Part shown: one piece after another, positions 44,086 through 53,853 of the stretch
How the letters are laid out: every line of letters begins with the position of its first letter
Position numbering within the stretch: the stretch's first letter is position 1
Source: Pseudoalteromonas xiamenensis
GTDB taxonomy: Bacteria; Pseudomonadota; Gammaproteobacteria; Enterobacterales; Alteromonadaceae
NCBI RefSeq assembly: GCF_030994125.1
Contig: NZ_CP099917.1
Coordinates: 1,798,001-1,862,000, forward strand
Direction: 5' to 3'
DNA length: 64,000 bases
Made by a program: the position numbers and the translations under genes
The notes under the pieces: model-generated
Seen by the model: the letters and a program-made list of their open reading frames with translations, nothing else
Databases searched by the model: none
What the model was told of the DNA's origin: nothing

Positions 44086-45819
44086 ATGCAACTTGCTGTT
44101 TTTGAAAGCCTAACATTCAACGTTCCTCGTGGCTTCAGTCGCGCATACGGCGTTGTTTGGTTTTTCGCTTGCTTGCTCAGCACCCCACTTACGGCACAGG
44201 ATTTTAGCAATGAAGCCTGCGCCAACGCGCACGATAAAAACCAAGAATCACTGGCTCCGAACCGACAGATTTTAGAAGCCAGTCCTCTACCAAACCGCCA
44301 GCCCAAACGAACCATACATCACATCGAACTTGTGCAACTAAATGTCTTCAACACCGATTTACCCGAAGAGAATAACGCACTGTTTCGATTTGCAAACCGT
44401 GCACACATCCAAACGGAGGCGGAGGTCATTAAGCAGGTTTTGTTGTTTCAAGAAGGCGATGAGTACCTACCTGAAAAATTAATAGAAAGCGAACGCTTAC
44501 TTCGCCAGCAACGCTATCTTTATGATGCTCGCATATATGCCGATGTGGCTTGTGAAGGAGACATTCACATCACCGTCGTTACGCGTGATTTATGGACATT
44601 ATTACCCGATCTCGGATTTAGCCACAGCGGAGGCGAGAGTAAAAGCCGGATCGGATTTCGGGAAACGAATTTGCTGGGCAAAGGAAAGCGCTTGTCACTT
44701 ACCTACACCACCGATGAAACTCGCAAAGGGTATTTATTTGTCTATGAAGACCCCAATATCTGGGGCACTCGCTATACCGGTCGTCTTGATTATGCCGATA
44801 ACGACGACGGACAAATGCACATGCTATCGATGGCCTATCCTTTCTACGCCCTCGATACACCCTATGCTTATGGTTTTGCTACGGGGTCGAACAAACGTAC
44901 TGAATCTCTGTATGAGCGCGGAGAAGTGGTGCATGAGTTCAGCCAACAAACTGACCTACATCAAATTTATTTTGGACACTCAACGGCGGTTGCCCAAGAT
45001 TGGACTCGCCGCATTATTTTTGGGTTTCAAGAAGACAAAGAGCATTTTACGTCGCTTTCAACCAGTACTCGAATCTTACCCACAGACCGCCTTTATCGCT
45101 ATCCCTACATTGAATATAACTGGCTTGAAAACGCGTATGTCAAAGTCCGAAATGTAGACTCAATTTTTCGAACTGAAGATTTACAGTTAGGGTGGAATAT
45201 CGGTGCAAAATTAGGCTACTCTGACAAAGGGCTGGGTGACGATGAGTCGAGATGGCTGTATTGGTTTTTTGCCTCAAAATCGCATTACGTCAATGATCGC
45301 AGTCTCATTAAATTTACCGCGCAAAGCCATGGCGCATGGAAAGTAGACAGCCGCGAAACTGAAAATCAACGCCTACAGTTGGGGCTTCAATATTACTACA
45401 ACGATAACTCGACTGAATCCTGGTTTGCCAATCTTGAATACCAACATATTCGCAAGATGACCTCGGATAAACAACTCACTCTTGGCGGCGAAACCGGGCT
45501 TCGTGGTTACCCTGCTCATTACCTCCAAGGCGACTCTACATGGTTACTAAATATAGAAAGGCGCTATTACTGGGAATACGATTTATGGCAATTATTCAAA
45601 GTTGGCGGTGCCGTGTTTGTCGATGTTGGAAAAACAACGGGTAAGCCCCTATTTCAACCTGAACTTAGTACTCTAAGTGACGCTGGTTTCGGCCTGCGAC
45701 TTGCACCAAGTCGCGCTAACTCCAATTTAATGTTGCACATGGATATCGCATGGCCAATACAAAAAGACGAAAAGGTTGATGCAATGCAATGGCAATTTAC
45801 CGTGAAAAATCGCTTTTAA
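44086..45819 (+). CDS. Omp85/BamA-superfamily outer-membrane protein with one POTRA-like domain
   Basis: 577-residue outer-membrane barrel. Seen: a signal-like hydrophobic segment (VVWFFACLLSTPLTA), a single POTRA-like domain around residues 80-170 (IHHIELVQLNVFNTD, LIESERLLRQQRYLYDARIY), then a barrel with FRETNLLGKGKRLSLTY and a late RGYPAHYLQGDSTWLLNIE resembling the surface-antigen signature, ending in Phe. It is shorter than BamA and TamA and lacks their multiple POTRA domains. It may assemble or export lipids or proteins; the substrate is unknown. Confidence 0.78.
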   Translation: MQLAVFESLTFNVPRGFSRAYGVVWFFACLLSTPLTAQDFSNEACANAHDKNQESLAPNRQILEASPLPNRQPKRTIHHIELVQLNVFNTDLPEENNALFRFANRAHIQTEAEVIKQVLLFQEGDEYLPEKLIESERLLRQQRYLYDARIYADVACEGDIHITVVTRDLWTLLPDLGFSHSGGESKSRIGFRETNLLGKGKRLSLTYTTDETRKGYLFVYEDPNIWGTRYTGRLDYADNDDGQMHMLSMAYPFYALDTPYAYGFATGSNKRTESLYERGEVVHEFSQQTDLHQIYFGHSTAVAQDWTRRIIFGFQEDKEHFTSLSTSTRILPTDRLYRYPYIEYNWLENAYVKVRNVDSIFRTEDLQLGWNIGAKLGYSDKGLGDDESRWLYWFFASKSHYVNDRSLIKFTAQSHGAWKVDSRETENQRLQLGLQYYYNDNSTESWFANLEYQHIRKMTSDKQLTLGGETGLRGYPAHYLQGDSTWLLNIERRYYWEYDLWQLFKVGGAVFVDVGKTTGKPLFQPELSTLSDAGFGLRLAPSRANSNLMLHMDIAWPIQKDEKVDAMQWQFTVKNRF

Positions 45820-45871
45820 CAGCCAATTTATTTATCCTACGCATTCTCATTGCAAAGGAGCTTTTACTGGC

Positions 45872-46432
45872 ATGGAAATCATTCAATTTCTACAAAGCCA
45901 ATATCGTCTGATCATTACTTTACTGGTGTTGCTGAGCTTTCCACTGTTTCAATCTGCGTCTGTGCGCATTCTGGCCAAAGTAACTCGAGGAAAAATTGAT
46001 GAACACCGTCAGTTTCGCGCTGAGTTACTGCTAAAAATTATTGTGGCTATCATTTTATGCTGCGCCTTACTGGTCTTTTGGGGCATAGAACTAAAAGGGC
46101 TGCTGGTTGTGGGATCCTCGCTCTTTGCTGTTGCAGGCGTCGCACTTTTTGCGGCATGGTCGCTCCTGTCAAACCTAACTTCGTTTCTCATTATGTTTGT
46201 ACAAAATGACTATAAAGTTGGCTCATGGGTCCGAGTGATTGATGGGGCAAACTTTATGGAAGGACGCATCGTTGAAATGGGGCTGATGAATGTGATGTTG
46301 CGGCATGTCGATGGTCACAAAATTGTTTACCCAAATAACTTGTTTGTCACGCGCCCTGTGCTTGTATTGAATGACGAACCACAAAAACAAAAAGTGATTG
46401 CACCGAAACGCACATTGGGACCGAAAAAATAA
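45872..46432 (+). CDS. Small mechanosensitive (MscS-type) channel family protein
   Basis: 186-residue membrane protein. Seen: three predicted hydrophobic segments, then the MscS core helix pattern LLVVGSSLFAVAGVALFAAW, and a beta domain with FVQNDYKVGSWVRV and GRIVEMGLMNVMLR. It lacks the C-terminal cytoplasmic vestibule, so it is a minimal MscS-like protein. It may gate at hypo-osmotic stress; there is no direct evidence. It lies 52 bp after the Omp85-like gene. Confidence 0.85.
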   Translation: MEIIQFLQSQYRLIITLLVLLSFPLFQSASVRILAKVTRGKIDEHRQFRAELLLKIIVAIILCCALLVFWGIELKGLLVVGSSLFAVAGVALFAAWSLLSNLTSFLIMFVQNDYKVGSWVRVIDGANFMEGRIVEMGLMNVMLRHVDGHKIVYPNNLFVTRPVLVLNDEPQKQKVIAPKRTLGPKK

Positions 46433-46444
46433 GTCCTGAAGTAA

Positions 46445-46485
46445 AACAAGAGAGATTGGTGTACTTGCGGCCAATCTCTCAAAAA
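46445..46485. terminator. Stem-loop between convergent mscS-like and aspartoacylase-like genes
   Basis: GAGAGATTGG / CCAATCTCTC form a perfect 10-bp stem with an 11-base loop, flanked by AAAAA on the right and a GTTTTAC stretch on the minus-strand side. It probably terminates both converging transcripts. Confidence 0.6.
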
Positions 46486-46498
46486 CCGCTCAGCCCAC

Positions 46499-47596
46499 TT
46501 AGGAGTTACCGTAAAAATCAGCGCTCTTTAATTCATCAAAATCACTGACTTCATCGATAAAATCTTCAAGTTGCTGCTCAACGAGACTGTTTGCATGCGC
46601 AAAATACGCCAGATGAAAGACCGCGTCACCTTCATTCACTAAAGGCAACGTTTGTTGGCCAATCACAATCCCACTTCGCGGTGCGACACATTGCACTTCA
46701 TTACTGCCAAGCGGATTATCAATAAAGGCGAGTATTTGTCCCTTAGCAACGCGTTCACCTAGGCTTACTTGCGCTCGAACAATACCATCCGTATCCGCAC
46801 GAACCCAACTCGTTGCTGCAGCAATGACCGGGTCGGCTTTACCTTTTTTGCCTCGCCCTTTCATCATCTTGAGCTTCCGCATGACGTTTTCAACGCCCAA
46901 CAGTCCGGCACCAATGGCAATCGGGTCAAAGCGCAAGGCTTCACCGGCTTCGTAAGTCACGACTGGGATCCCCATGCTGGCCGCTTCGCTACGCAAAGAA
47001 CCATTTCGTAACGACGCATCGATGACCACCGGCGTACCGAATGCTTTCGCCATTTCAGCAGCATCTTGGTTACTTAAGTCGGCGCGAATTTGTGGTAAGT
47101 TTGAGCGATGGATTGCCCCGGTATGCAGGTCAATAATGTGCGTGCATTTCCCGACGACTTGGCGGTAAAAAATTTCAGCCATGCGAGCGCCCAGAGAACC
47201 TCGAACGGATCCAGGAAAACACCGATTCAAATCTCGTCTGTCTGGCAGATAACGTGATTTATGGATGAAACCAAACACGTTCACAACCGGTACGGCAATA
47301 AGCGTACCTTGCAGGGTTCTTGGATCTATTTTGGAGAGTAACTGGCGTACAATTTCGACACCATTCAATTCGTCACCATGGATGGCAGCACACACCAAAA
47401 GCACAGGCCCTTTGAGCACTCCGTTGACAACCTCTATCGGGATCGTCAACGGTGTGTGGGTGTATAATTTAGATACTTCCAAATCAAGCGTCCGCCTTTC
47501 GCCAACACCTACGGTCGTATCTAAAAGAGTAAAGGGTTGGTTTATCTTACCCCTCGGCACGAGTCGACCCTTTGCGTTGTTGAAGCGTTTTATCAA
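46499..47596 (-). CDS. Succinylglutamate desuccinylase/aspartoacylase family protein
   Basis: 365-residue M14-like zinc hydrolase. Seen: [14 protein letters not shown] with zinc His and Glu, [21 protein letters not shown] with the second zinc His, [10 protein letters not shown] with the catalytic Glu, and a C-terminal beta domain. Family members hydrolyse N-acyl amino acids or glutamate-containing conjugates. The frame overlaps rimK by 50 bp; a GTG at 47560 with an AAAGGG box may be the real start, reducing the overlap to 14 bp. Its place after rimK suggests action on glutamylated or acylated products. Confidence 0.85.
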   Translation of the reverse strand: MIKRFNNAKGRLVPRGKINQPFTLLDTTVGVGERRTLDLEVSKLYTHTPLTIPIEVVNGVLKGPVLLVCAAIHGDELNGVEIVRQLLSKIDPRTLQGTLIAVPVVNVFGFIHKSRYLPDRRDLNRCFPGSVRGSLGARMAEIFYRQVVGKCTHIIDLHTGAIHRSNLPQIRADLSNQDAAEMAKAFGTPVVIDASLRNGSLRSEAASMGIPVVTYEAGEALRFDPIAIGAGLLGVENVMRKLKMMKGRGKKGKADPVIAAATSWVRADTDGIVRAQVSLGERVAKGQILAFIDNPLGSNEVQCVAPRSGIVIGQQTLPLVNEGDAVFHLAYFAHANSLVEQQLEDFIDEVSDFDELKSADFYGNS

Positions 47597-48452
47597 TGTA
47601 GTCGATGATCATACCCGCAATGTCTTTGCCTGTTGCCGTTTCTATACCTTCAAGACCAGGTGAAGAGTTAACCTCCATAACCAATGGTCCACGCTCTGAA
47701 CGCAGTAAATCAACACCTGCAACGCCAAGGCCCATTGCTTTTGCGGCTTTAACCGCCGTTCGACGCTCTTCAGGCGTAATACGTACCAGCGCAGCCGAAC
47801 CACCACGGTGTAGATTAGAACGGAACTCACCTTCTTGCGCTTGACGCTTCATTGATGCAATCACTTTGTCGCCAATGACAAAACAACGAATGTCCGCGCC
47901 ACCTGCTTCTTTAATATACTCTTGCACCATGATGTTAGCTTTAAGGCCCATAAACGCTTCAATTACGCTCTCTGCCGCTTTGCGCGTTTCCGCAAGCACC
48001 ACACCAATGCCTTGCGTACCTTCAAGTAATTTAATGACCACCGGCGCACCACCGACCATCGTTAAAAGATCTTTAACGTCATCAGGCTTGCTCGCGAATC
48101 CAGTAATTGGCATGCCTACGCCGCGCTTTGACAACACCTGTAGCGAACGTAATTTATCGCGAGAGCGTGTAATCGCGACTGAGCCATTCGGCGTATACAC
48201 ATCCATGGATTCAAACTGACGCAAAACCGCACAGCCATAGAATGTCACCGATGCGCCGATGCGTGGAATAACTGCATCAAAATTCGTTAATTCTTCACCT
48301 TGGTAATGAATCTCAGGTTTATCCGAATTAATGTTCATGTAACAACGAAGTGCATCGATCACTTCCACTTCGTGACCACGTTGTTGCGCCGCTTCGATTA
48401 ATCGTTTGGTTGAATATAGGGATTTGTTGCGTGAGAGCACACCTATCTTCAT
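47547..48452 (-). CDS. rimK: Ribosomal protein S6-L-glutamate ligase RimK
   Basis: 301-residue ATP-grasp ligase adding glutamates to the C-terminus of ribosomal protein S6. Seen: [20 protein letters not shown], the ATP-binding [35 protein letters not shown], and [21 protein letters not shown] with metal-binding Glu and Asn. Normal length. It follows a RimB-type gene by 13 bp and overlaps the aspartoacylase-like gene, giving a three-gene operon. Confidence 0.95.
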   Translation of the reverse strand: MKIGVLSRNKSLYSTKRLIEAAQQRGHEVEVIDALRCYMNINSDKPEIHYQGEELTNFDAVIPRIGASVTFYGCAVLRQFESMDVYTPNGSVAITRSRDKLRSLQVLSKRGVGMPITGFASKPDDVKDLLTMVGGAPVVIKLLEGTQGIGVVLAETRKAAESVIEAFMGLKANIMVQEYIKEAGGADIRCFVIGDKVIASMKRQAQEGEFRSNLHRGGSAALVRITPEERRTAVKAAKAMGLGVAGVDLLRSERGPLVMEVNSSPGLEGIETATGKDIAGMIIDYIDKTLQQRKGSTRAEG

Positions 48453-48465
48453 AATCTTGTAAGTC

Positions 48466-48894
48466 CTATTGTCCGGTTAAAAATGATGCTGCTGGGTCTA
48501 CAATTATTCGGCCATTCATCGCCGTGCGCCCAAGCAACATTCTAAATTTCATTGAGTCTCGATTTGTTAGCGTGATTTCGATAAGCCAACGATGATCGGC
48601 AATTTCCAACATCGACTCGATAACAAAACGTCGTTCTCTGTGTCCACCCGAATCCGTTACTACACGGCTGTCTTTCACTTTAGCTTCACAACGTAACGTT
48701 GTTTCTGTGTCGTTTTGATGTGGATGAATCCAAAATTCCACCCATTGCTCGCCATTTTTTTTAAACGGTGTAACTTCGAAAGCATGTAAACAAGACGTCC
48801 GTGCTCCCGTATCGATTTTTGCTTTAATACGGTCGAGGCCCAGTTCTGGCAATGCCAGCCACTCGCGCCATCCTACTTGAAACTGTTCTGCCAT
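48466..48894 (-). CDS. PF05618-family (RimB-type) retropepsin-like protein
   Basis: 142-residue protein annotated in databases as an ATP-dependent zinc protease. Seen: [19 protein letters not shown], with the DTG(A) signature of retropepsin-like aspartic proteases, and [14 protein letters not shown] near the end. The fold and the DTGA motif argue against a zinc enzyme. RimB proteins of this family act with RimK in pseudomonads. It is first in the operon with rimK and the aspartoacylase-like gene. Confidence 0.85.
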   Translation of the reverse strand: MAEQFQVGWREWLALPELGLDRIKAKIDTGARTSCLHAFEVTPFKKNGEQWVEFWIHPHQNDTETTLRCEAKVKDSRVVTDSGGHRERRFVIESMLEIADHRWLIEITLTNRDSMKFRMLLGRTAMNGRIIVDPAASFLTGQ

Positions 48895-49120
48895 CGTCTC
48901 TTCTTCGCTAAAAAAGTGCTTTATACGCTAACAGTTACAATACGCCAGCAAGATATTTTTATCCAATAAATAAGGGAATTTTATTGAGCTAACGATGTAT
49001 ATTTAATGACATTTAAACAATTAAAAAGCCTTGCAATACGTTAGATCTGAAACCGTTTGCTATTTAAACTATAAGCGATAAAGATATAAACAACTCAAAG
49101 AAACTAGCTTAGGTATTAGG

Positions 49121-50098
49121 ATGAGAGAATTCAAAGGACTCGTACACGCCGTACAACTTGACGGGAAAGGTGGGTGTATTGCGATTCCAAATTTGGCTGA
49201 AGCCATGAACATGGCGACAAAAGAACAACCGCTTTGGGTCCATATGGACTTTAGTGATGAAAGTTCAATTGATTGGTTAAGTAAACAAAATTTATTCACC
49301 ACCCTTGAACTTGAGTCCTTCATTGCGGATGAAACACGTCCACGACTCAGTAAAGCACAAAAAGGCGATATGTTGTTCGTGCGGGGCGTAAACCTTAATC
49401 CAGACCAAAGTCCAGAAGACATGGTCGCCATTCGCTTTTTCGTCAGGGACAATTTATTGATCACCTGTCGAAGACGTTTAATTCGTTCAGTGCAAGATGT
49501 ACTTGGTGCACTTAAGCAGCAACAGGGCCCTACTTCTATTTCAGCGTTAGTCGATGAAATACTCAATCGCCTCACTATTCGAATGCAAGATGTCATCTAC
49601 GCATTGGACGAACAGCTTGACGTTATCGAAGAACATGTTGAAGCGCATGCCCCACCGTATGACACAACAACACTGTCTCAATGTCGTCGCCAAGCAATTA
49701 GCCTAAAAAGACACATTCGCCCGCAAAAAGAGGCAATTTGGCAACTAGGTCAAGCAAAAGTCGACTGGCTCGAGGACAAAGATCGCTTAAAACTGGCCGA
49801 AATTGTCAATGATTTAACCCGTTATATTGAAGAGCTTGAAACCAGTATTGAACGCGCAAACGTACTGCATCAGAGCATGACCAGCCAAATGTCGGAACAA
49901 CTTAACCAGCGTATGTACGTGATGTCGGTCGTCGCGGCACTCTTTTTGCCGTTAGGCTTTTTAACTGGATTACTTGGTGTGAATATCGGCGGGATCCCAG
50001 GCACTGAAAACCCATTCGCGTTTATACTGTTTGTTGTCTTTTTGGTGGTATTAACGTTTGGAATTGGCGTGTATTTTCGCTGGCGAAAATGGCTTTAA
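49121..50098 (+). CDS. zntB: Zinc transporter ZntB (CorA family)
   Basis: 325-residue pentameric inner-membrane cation transporter. Seen: a large cytoplasmic N-terminal domain (WVHMDFSDESSIDWL, then TRPRLSKAQKGDMLFVRGVN), long helices, two C-terminal membrane segments, and the GVNIGGIPG motif, a ZntB variant of the CorA GMN loop. Length is normal. It is transcribed alone, and a tRNA gene follows on the opposite strand. Confidence 0.92.
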   Translation: MREFKGLVHAVQLDGKGGCIAIPNLAEAMNMATKEQPLWVHMDFSDESSIDWLSKQNLFTTLELESFIADETRPRLSKAQKGDMLFVRGVNLNPDQSPEDMVAIRFFVRDNLLITCRRRLIRSVQDVLGALKQQQGPTSISALVDEILNRLTIRMQDVIYALDEQLDVIEEHVEAHAPPYDTTTLSQCRRQAISLKRHIRPQKEAIWQLGQAKVDWLEDKDRLKLAEIVNDLTRYIEELETSIERANVLHQSMTSQMSEQLNQRMYVMSVVAALFLPLGFLTGLLGVNIGGIPGTENPFAFILFVVFLVVLTFGIGVYFRWRKWL

Positions 50099-50115
50099 AT
50101 TTGTGAGGATGCTGA

Positions 50116-50190
50116 TGGCGCTCTCGACAGGGATCGAACCTGTAACTTGGCCTCCGGAGGGCCACGTGATATCCATTTCACCACGAGAGC
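50116..50190 (-). tRNA. tRNA-Arg (anticodon CCG)
   Basis: 75-nt cloverleaf read on the minus strand. The acceptor stem is GCTCTCG/CGAGAGC with discriminator G and an encoded CCA. The D stem is GTGA/TCAC. The anticodon stem is TGGCC/GGCCA with loop CTCCGGA, giving anticodon CCG. The T stem is ACAGG/CCTGT with loop TTCGATC. All stems pair fully. Confidence 0.97.
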
Positions 50191-50403
50191 GTTTCGCATG
50201 TTCAAAGAACTTCGCCATAATAATGAGATAACGCGTAAATTGCTAGTTTGGAACGTTTATATGGTTAATAAACCATCAAAAAACAAAAAAAACTATACAG
50301 ACTGTTAAAAACGCGTTATTTAACTATCCTTTAAGAACAATAATTAAGTATGAGCGACTAATTTCCTAGAAAGCACGCTCATTCATCAATGAGGTATACA
50401 AAT

Positions 50404-50586
50404 ATGTCACTAATGACTACAGAACAAGTTGCAGAATTTTTAGGAGTGAAGGTTGAGCGTGTAAGACGTCTTGCTCGTGAAAATCTGTTGGTTGCGAAAG
50501 GCCAGGATGACGAAGGCGAACCAACCTTCGACAAAACGGACGTTGAAAAATATAAAGAGTTAGCACAACGTTTAGGCGGTATCTAA
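50404..50586 (+). CDS. Small MerR/excisionase-like helix-turn-helix protein
   Basis: 60-residue DNA-binding protein. Seen: MTTEQVAEFLGVKVERVRRL, the winged HTH of MerR/excisionase-like (HTH_17) proteins, and a short acidic C-terminus (FDKTDVEKYKELAQRL). The ATG at 50404 has a GAGG box 9 bases upstream; an earlier ATG at 50389 overlaps that box. There is no integrase or phage gene nearby, so it is not obviously a phage excisionase. Its target is unknown. Confidence 0.75.
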   Translation: MSLMTTEQVAEFLGVKVERVRRLARENLLVAKGQDDEGEPTFDKTDVEKYKELAQRLGGI

Positions 50587-50592
50587 TTTGCC

Positions 50593-51432
50593 TTACGACC
50601 ACAAGTGAAGCTGCATGTCTAATTGTGTGGCTTCCCTTGTGTAGCCTCGAGTCAAATACCAATGTTTACACAGCACAATATATAAATAACGATAAACTTT
50701 GAGTTTTTCTTCATTTGCTTGTGGCGAACTGGTATCGAATTCGTGATAAGCCCGCAGCATACGCATCGCTTCACTCTCGGCCAATTGTAGACTCACTGCC
50801 AACGCCGCCAAATCAAAATACACATCATTAAACCCCGCAAATTCGAAATCAATAATTCGCAGAGACTCACCATCGCACAGTAAATTTTCAATGACTAAAT
50901 CGTTGTGGCAATACGCGGTATAATCTGGAAAGTCATTTAAGCGTAAAAGCGCCTGAACCACAGCCTTACTTTCACTTTCATCGTTAAACACTATACGTTG
51001 AAACTCTTGTGTTAAGTCGATACTCCAATCTTGCTTAGAATGCTTTTTTGGTCGAAAACTCTGATGAACGTCTCGAAGCAGTGGTAGAAACCGAGTCCAC
51101 TCTTGGCCGCGATAGACTTGTCCTGGCCAATAATCAAAGACAGCAACTTGGGCTTTCGTATGCCACGCAATGGGATTAGTGGTGATGTTTTTCAAGGAAA
51201 GACGTTGCTGTTGAAACAGCGCGTCAACCGGCATATGAGCTCGATACTCTTTCACTAAATAACGAGCTTTACCCACAACAAGCAAGTAATTGTTATTGTT
51301 CAACCCTTTTGCTAAACGGCTAAGCGAACAGGCTACATTCGTCGAATCAATTTTTAATAACGTCGTCGCCAAACCAAGCAATTGGTCACAATTCAACAAG
51401 TTTCTTTCCTGTGCGCTGTTCCAGTTCTTCAT
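50593..51432 (-). CDS. Phosphotransferase (APH/choline-thiamine kinase family), probable thiamine kinase
   Basis: 279-residue kinase-fold protein. Seen: CHNDLVIENLLCDGESLRIIDFEFAGFNDVYFD, split as the Brenner motif HNDLVIEN and the metal-binding IDFEF, as in choline/thiamine/aminoglycoside kinases. Its neighbours, a PnuC/PnuT-like transporter and a YkoF-like thiamine-binding protein, suggest thiamine phosphorylation, trapping imported vitamin. The frame overlaps the transporter gene by 47 bp; TTG codons at 51399/51396 with an AGGAAAG box could be the real start. Confidence 0.8.
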   Translation of the reverse strand: MKNWNSAQERNLLNCDQLLGLATTLLKIDSTNVACSLSRLAKGLNNNNYLLVVGKARYLVKEYRAHMPVDALFQQQRLSLKNITTNPIAWHTKAQVAVFDYWPGQVYRGQEWTRFLPLLRDVHQSFRPKKHSKQDWSIDLTQEFQRIVFNDESESKAVVQALLRLNDFPDYTAYCHNDLVIENLLCDGESLRIIDFEFAGFNDVYFDLAALAVSLQLAESEAMRMLRAYHEFDTSSPQANEEKLKVYRYLYIVLCKHWYLTRGYTREATQLDMQLHLWS

Positions 51433-52009
51433 ACCACGTTTTGAACCCCCACATTGCCATTAATGTATAGAAGACAAAGAGCGCCAAAGTAGGGTAATAC
51501 CCTTTTGCGTAGTATAAGTACATTGAAGCGGCATCAATCACGACCCAGTAAAGCCAATTTTCCAACACTTTTTGAGCCACGAGATAGGTTGTCACAATGG
51601 CAAAGCAGGTTGTAAAGCTATCCAAGTAGGCCATCTCTGCACGCGTATAGTTATCCATAAAATAACCAAACACCAATGTTGCAACACCGGTGCACACGAT
51701 CACCACGGTATGCTTTTCAAGTGACCATGACTGGATCTCTAACGGCGCTTGTTGCTTGGGATTTTTCCACCAATACCATCCCACAATGGCCATTACCATA
51801 TAATACACATTGAGCAGCGATTCCATCAGAAGCGCCCCATTCCAGTACAACAAGGTATAAATCAATGTGCTGGCAAACGCCGCAGGCCAACACCAACTGT
51901 TTTCTTTAATTGCGAACAGCAAATAAACAACTGAAAAAAACACCGCGATGTATTCCCAATGCGACATCGCTGTAAAGCCAGTTAATGTCTGTGAAAAAAA
52001 CTCACTCAT
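51386..52009 (-). CDS. PnuC family vitamin transporter, probably PnuT (thiamine)
   Basis: 207-residue inner-membrane protein with about seven predicted helices. Seen: the PnuC core NVYYMVMAIVGWYWW and WVVIDAASMYLYYAKGYYPT, with Trp and Asp residues lining the substrate path. PnuC members carry nicotinamide riboside, thiamine (PnuT) or riboflavin without direct energy coupling, relying on a downstream kinase. The flanking kinase and thiamine-binding protein support thiamine here. No TPP riboswitch is visible upstream. Confidence 0.88.
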   Translation of the reverse strand: MSEFFSQTLTGFTAMSHWEYIAVFFSVVYLLFAIKENSWCWPAAFASTLIYTLLYWNGALLMESLLNVYYMVMAIVGWYWWKNPKQQAPLEIQSWSLEKHTVVIVCTGVATLVFGYFMDNYTRAEMAYLDSFTTCFAIVTTYLVAQKVLENWLYWVVIDAASMYLYYAKGYYPTLALFVFYTLMAMWGFKTWYEELEQRTGKKLVEL

Positions 52010-52012
52010 GTT

Positions 52013-52267
52013 TTAGGCCTCTGGCGACAGATCTCCGCCGATGAATTTGCACACGAATACTGCTTTGCCGAATTGCTCATGTGAACGCTTTATTTCTTCT
52101 GTCAGCACACGCATAACCAGATCATAATCTCCAAACACTTGAGTCGACATCGTGTTGGTCAGTACTTGCAAACCTTCATGCTGATTCAGGCGATCGATAA
52201 AGTCTTTAATAAATGGAATATAATCACTGTGGAGAGGGTATTTACTGATTTCAACAGAGAGTTTCAT
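52013..52267 (-). CDS. YkoF/thiamine-binding family (PF01910-like) protein
   Basis: 84-residue ferredoxin-like-fold protein. Seen: MKLSVEISKYPLHSDYIPFI and a C-terminal KAVFVCKFIGGDL, matching the small thiamine/hydroxymethylpyrimidine-binding (DUF77/YkoF) group. It lies 3 bp before the PnuC/PnuT gene and is first in the presumed thiamine uptake and salvage operon. It may sense or bind thiamine in the cytoplasm. Confidence 0.8.
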   Translation of the reverse strand: MKLSVEISKYPLHSDYIPFIKDFIDRLNQHEGLQVLTNTMSTQVFGDYDLVMRVLTEEIKRSHEQFGKAVFVCKFIGGDLSPEA

Positions 52268-52340
52268 TGGCTCGCCTTTTCGTTGTTTGTGCCTTCATTG
52301 TAACTGAAAAACACCAGAAAAGCCGAGCCGAAGTTCATGA

Positions 52341-53723
52341 TCAAACGTTGATATCTACGATCCCAAGCGGCTTTGCCGTTTGCCACGCACCTCGAGTGAA
52401 ATCGGGGATAGTAACGGAATCACTGCGGTTCGCGACCGATTGCGCCGACAATGGAGAAATCACTGACCACGCAGCACCATCGTAGACATCTTGATCCAAC
52501 GCTTCGCCATTACGCAGACAATAAATCATGCGCCAGAACATTAAGAAATCCATACCGCCATGCCCACCATTGCGCTCCGCTTCCGCCCCCATTTTTTTCC
52601 AAAGCGGGTGGTCGTAACGTTGATACCAGCTTTCCATTTCGTAATCCCATTCGTGAAACGATTGCGATCCCCCTTCTTCCAGTGCAATGCGGTTAGGGAA
52701 TCCGGCGAATACGCCATTCGTACCTTGGATTAAATTGTGGCGCGAATATGGGCGTGGCGTAGTGGTATCATGCTGCACCATGATACTGCGGCCTTGCACT
52801 GTTTTAATGAGCGTTGTATTCATGTCACCCGCGATGTAATTCAAGCGATTACGTTCGTGTTCGGGGGCGAATTCACGTCGCGCGTAAGCGGCACGGCCAA
52901 GAGCCGGTGAGCTCATTGACGTCAGATAATCAAAACGGTCGCCACGGTTAATGTTCATATATTGCGAAACAGGGCCAAGACCATGTGTGGGGTATAAGTT
53001 TCCGTTTCGGCGTGTGTGCCACGCGGTGCGCCAAGAGCCCGTCTTGTGCTCTATTTCCTTCATTTGCCAACGCAACTCGTGAATATAGGCCGCTTCCCCA
53101 TGTAAAAGCTCACCGAAGACGCCTTGACGAACCATATTCAAGACCATTAACTCATCACGACCGTAATTGACGTTCTCCATCATCATGCAGTTCTTTTGGT
53201 TTTTTTCTGCGGTGTCGACAATGGCCCACATTTCTTCAACCGTCAAAGCCAATGGCACTTCAACAAAGGCATGCTTGCCACTGTTCATCGTATCAATGGC
53301 CATAGGCGCATGCCAACGCCACGGCGTAGAAATGATGACGATGTCAATGTCGTCGCGATTAAGCATCGCTTGATAAGCCGTGTCACTGCCTCGATATAAC
53401 GTTGGCTTAGGAAGACCTCGTTCAACCAAAAACGCAGCGGAACGCTCAAGGACTTCATCGTGCGTATCACATAACGCCACAATCTGTGCCCCGTCGATAT
53501 GGCTCATACGCTTAACATGGCCGAATCCACGCTGTCCGACCCCAATGAACCCCACACGAACAACCGGAATTTTGGGAACAACTAGCCCAATCACCGATTC
53601 TCCCTGACGACGAGGTGTCAACGTTGCAGTGGCATTTGATGAACTGGCGCAGCCAGCCACGACTCCCGCAGCCGCGGCGACCCCTGCGGCTTTTAAAAAG
53701 TCGCGACGATTCACGTGTTTCAT
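52341..53723 (-). CDS. Glycoside hydrolase family 109, alpha-N-acetylgalactosaminidase (NAD-dependent)
   Basis: 460-residue exported enzyme that removes terminal alpha-GalNAc using tightly bound NAD. Seen: a twin-arginine signal ([16 protein letters not shown]) with a lipobox-like VAGC, the Rossmann motif [62 protein letters not shown] and [20 protein letters not shown]. The protein follows GH109 enzymes closely along its whole length. It is likely a lipoprotein or periplasmic. A sugar kinase and nucleotidyltransferase lie just upstream on the same strand, separated by a terminator. Confidence 0.9.
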   Translation of the reverse strand: MKHVNRRDFLKAAGVAAAAGVVAGCASSSNATATLTPRRQGESVIGLVVPKIPVVRVGFIGVGQRGFGHVKRMSHIDGAQIVALCDTHDEVLERSAAFLVERGLPKPTLYRGSDTAYQAMLNRDDIDIVIISTPWRWHAPMAIDTMNSGKHAFVEVPLALTVEEMWAIVDTAEKNQKNCMMMENVNYGRDELMVLNMVRQGVFGELLHGEAAYIHELRWQMKEIEHKTGSWRTAWHTRRNGNLYPTHGLGPVSQYMNINRGDRFDYLTSMSSPALGRAAYARREFAPEHERNRLNYIAGDMNTTLIKTVQGRSIMVQHDTTTPRPYSRHNLIQGTNGVFAGFPNRIALEEGGSQSFHEWDYEMESWYQRYDHPLWKKMGAEAERNGGHGGMDFLMFWRMIYCLRNGEALDQDVYDGAAWSVISPLSAQSVANRSDSVTIPDFTRGAWQTAKPLGIVDINV

Positions 53724-53800
53724 TACATTTCCTTGGTGTTTCTTTTGTATCGAACCTAGCTCAAGCAGTTTCTAAAATCAAAACATTGCGTTCAGCAAAC

Positions 53801-53824
53801 AAAAAAAGCGCCAAGGCGCTTTTT
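53801..53824. terminator. Bidirectional Rho-independent terminator
   Basis: AAAAAAAGCGCC-AA-GGCGCTTTTT: a 6-bp GC-rich stem with A7 and T5 flanks, between the sugar kinase gene and the GH109 gene. It separates the two minus-strand transcripts. Confidence 0.85.
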
Positions 53825-53853
53825 ACAGTAATCATTGTCTTGTCGACGCGACT

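Noticed and set aside
50404..50586. Phage excisionase
   Set aside because: The HTH fold fits, but no integrase or attachment site lies nearby, even though a tRNA gene is adjacent. I call it only a small HTH protein.
52268..52340. TPP riboswitch before the thiamine-type operon
   Set aside because: Only 73 bp separate it from the preceding gene, and the conserved TPP aptamer elements (CTGAGA and the distal GATCTGGATAAT-like box) are not seen.
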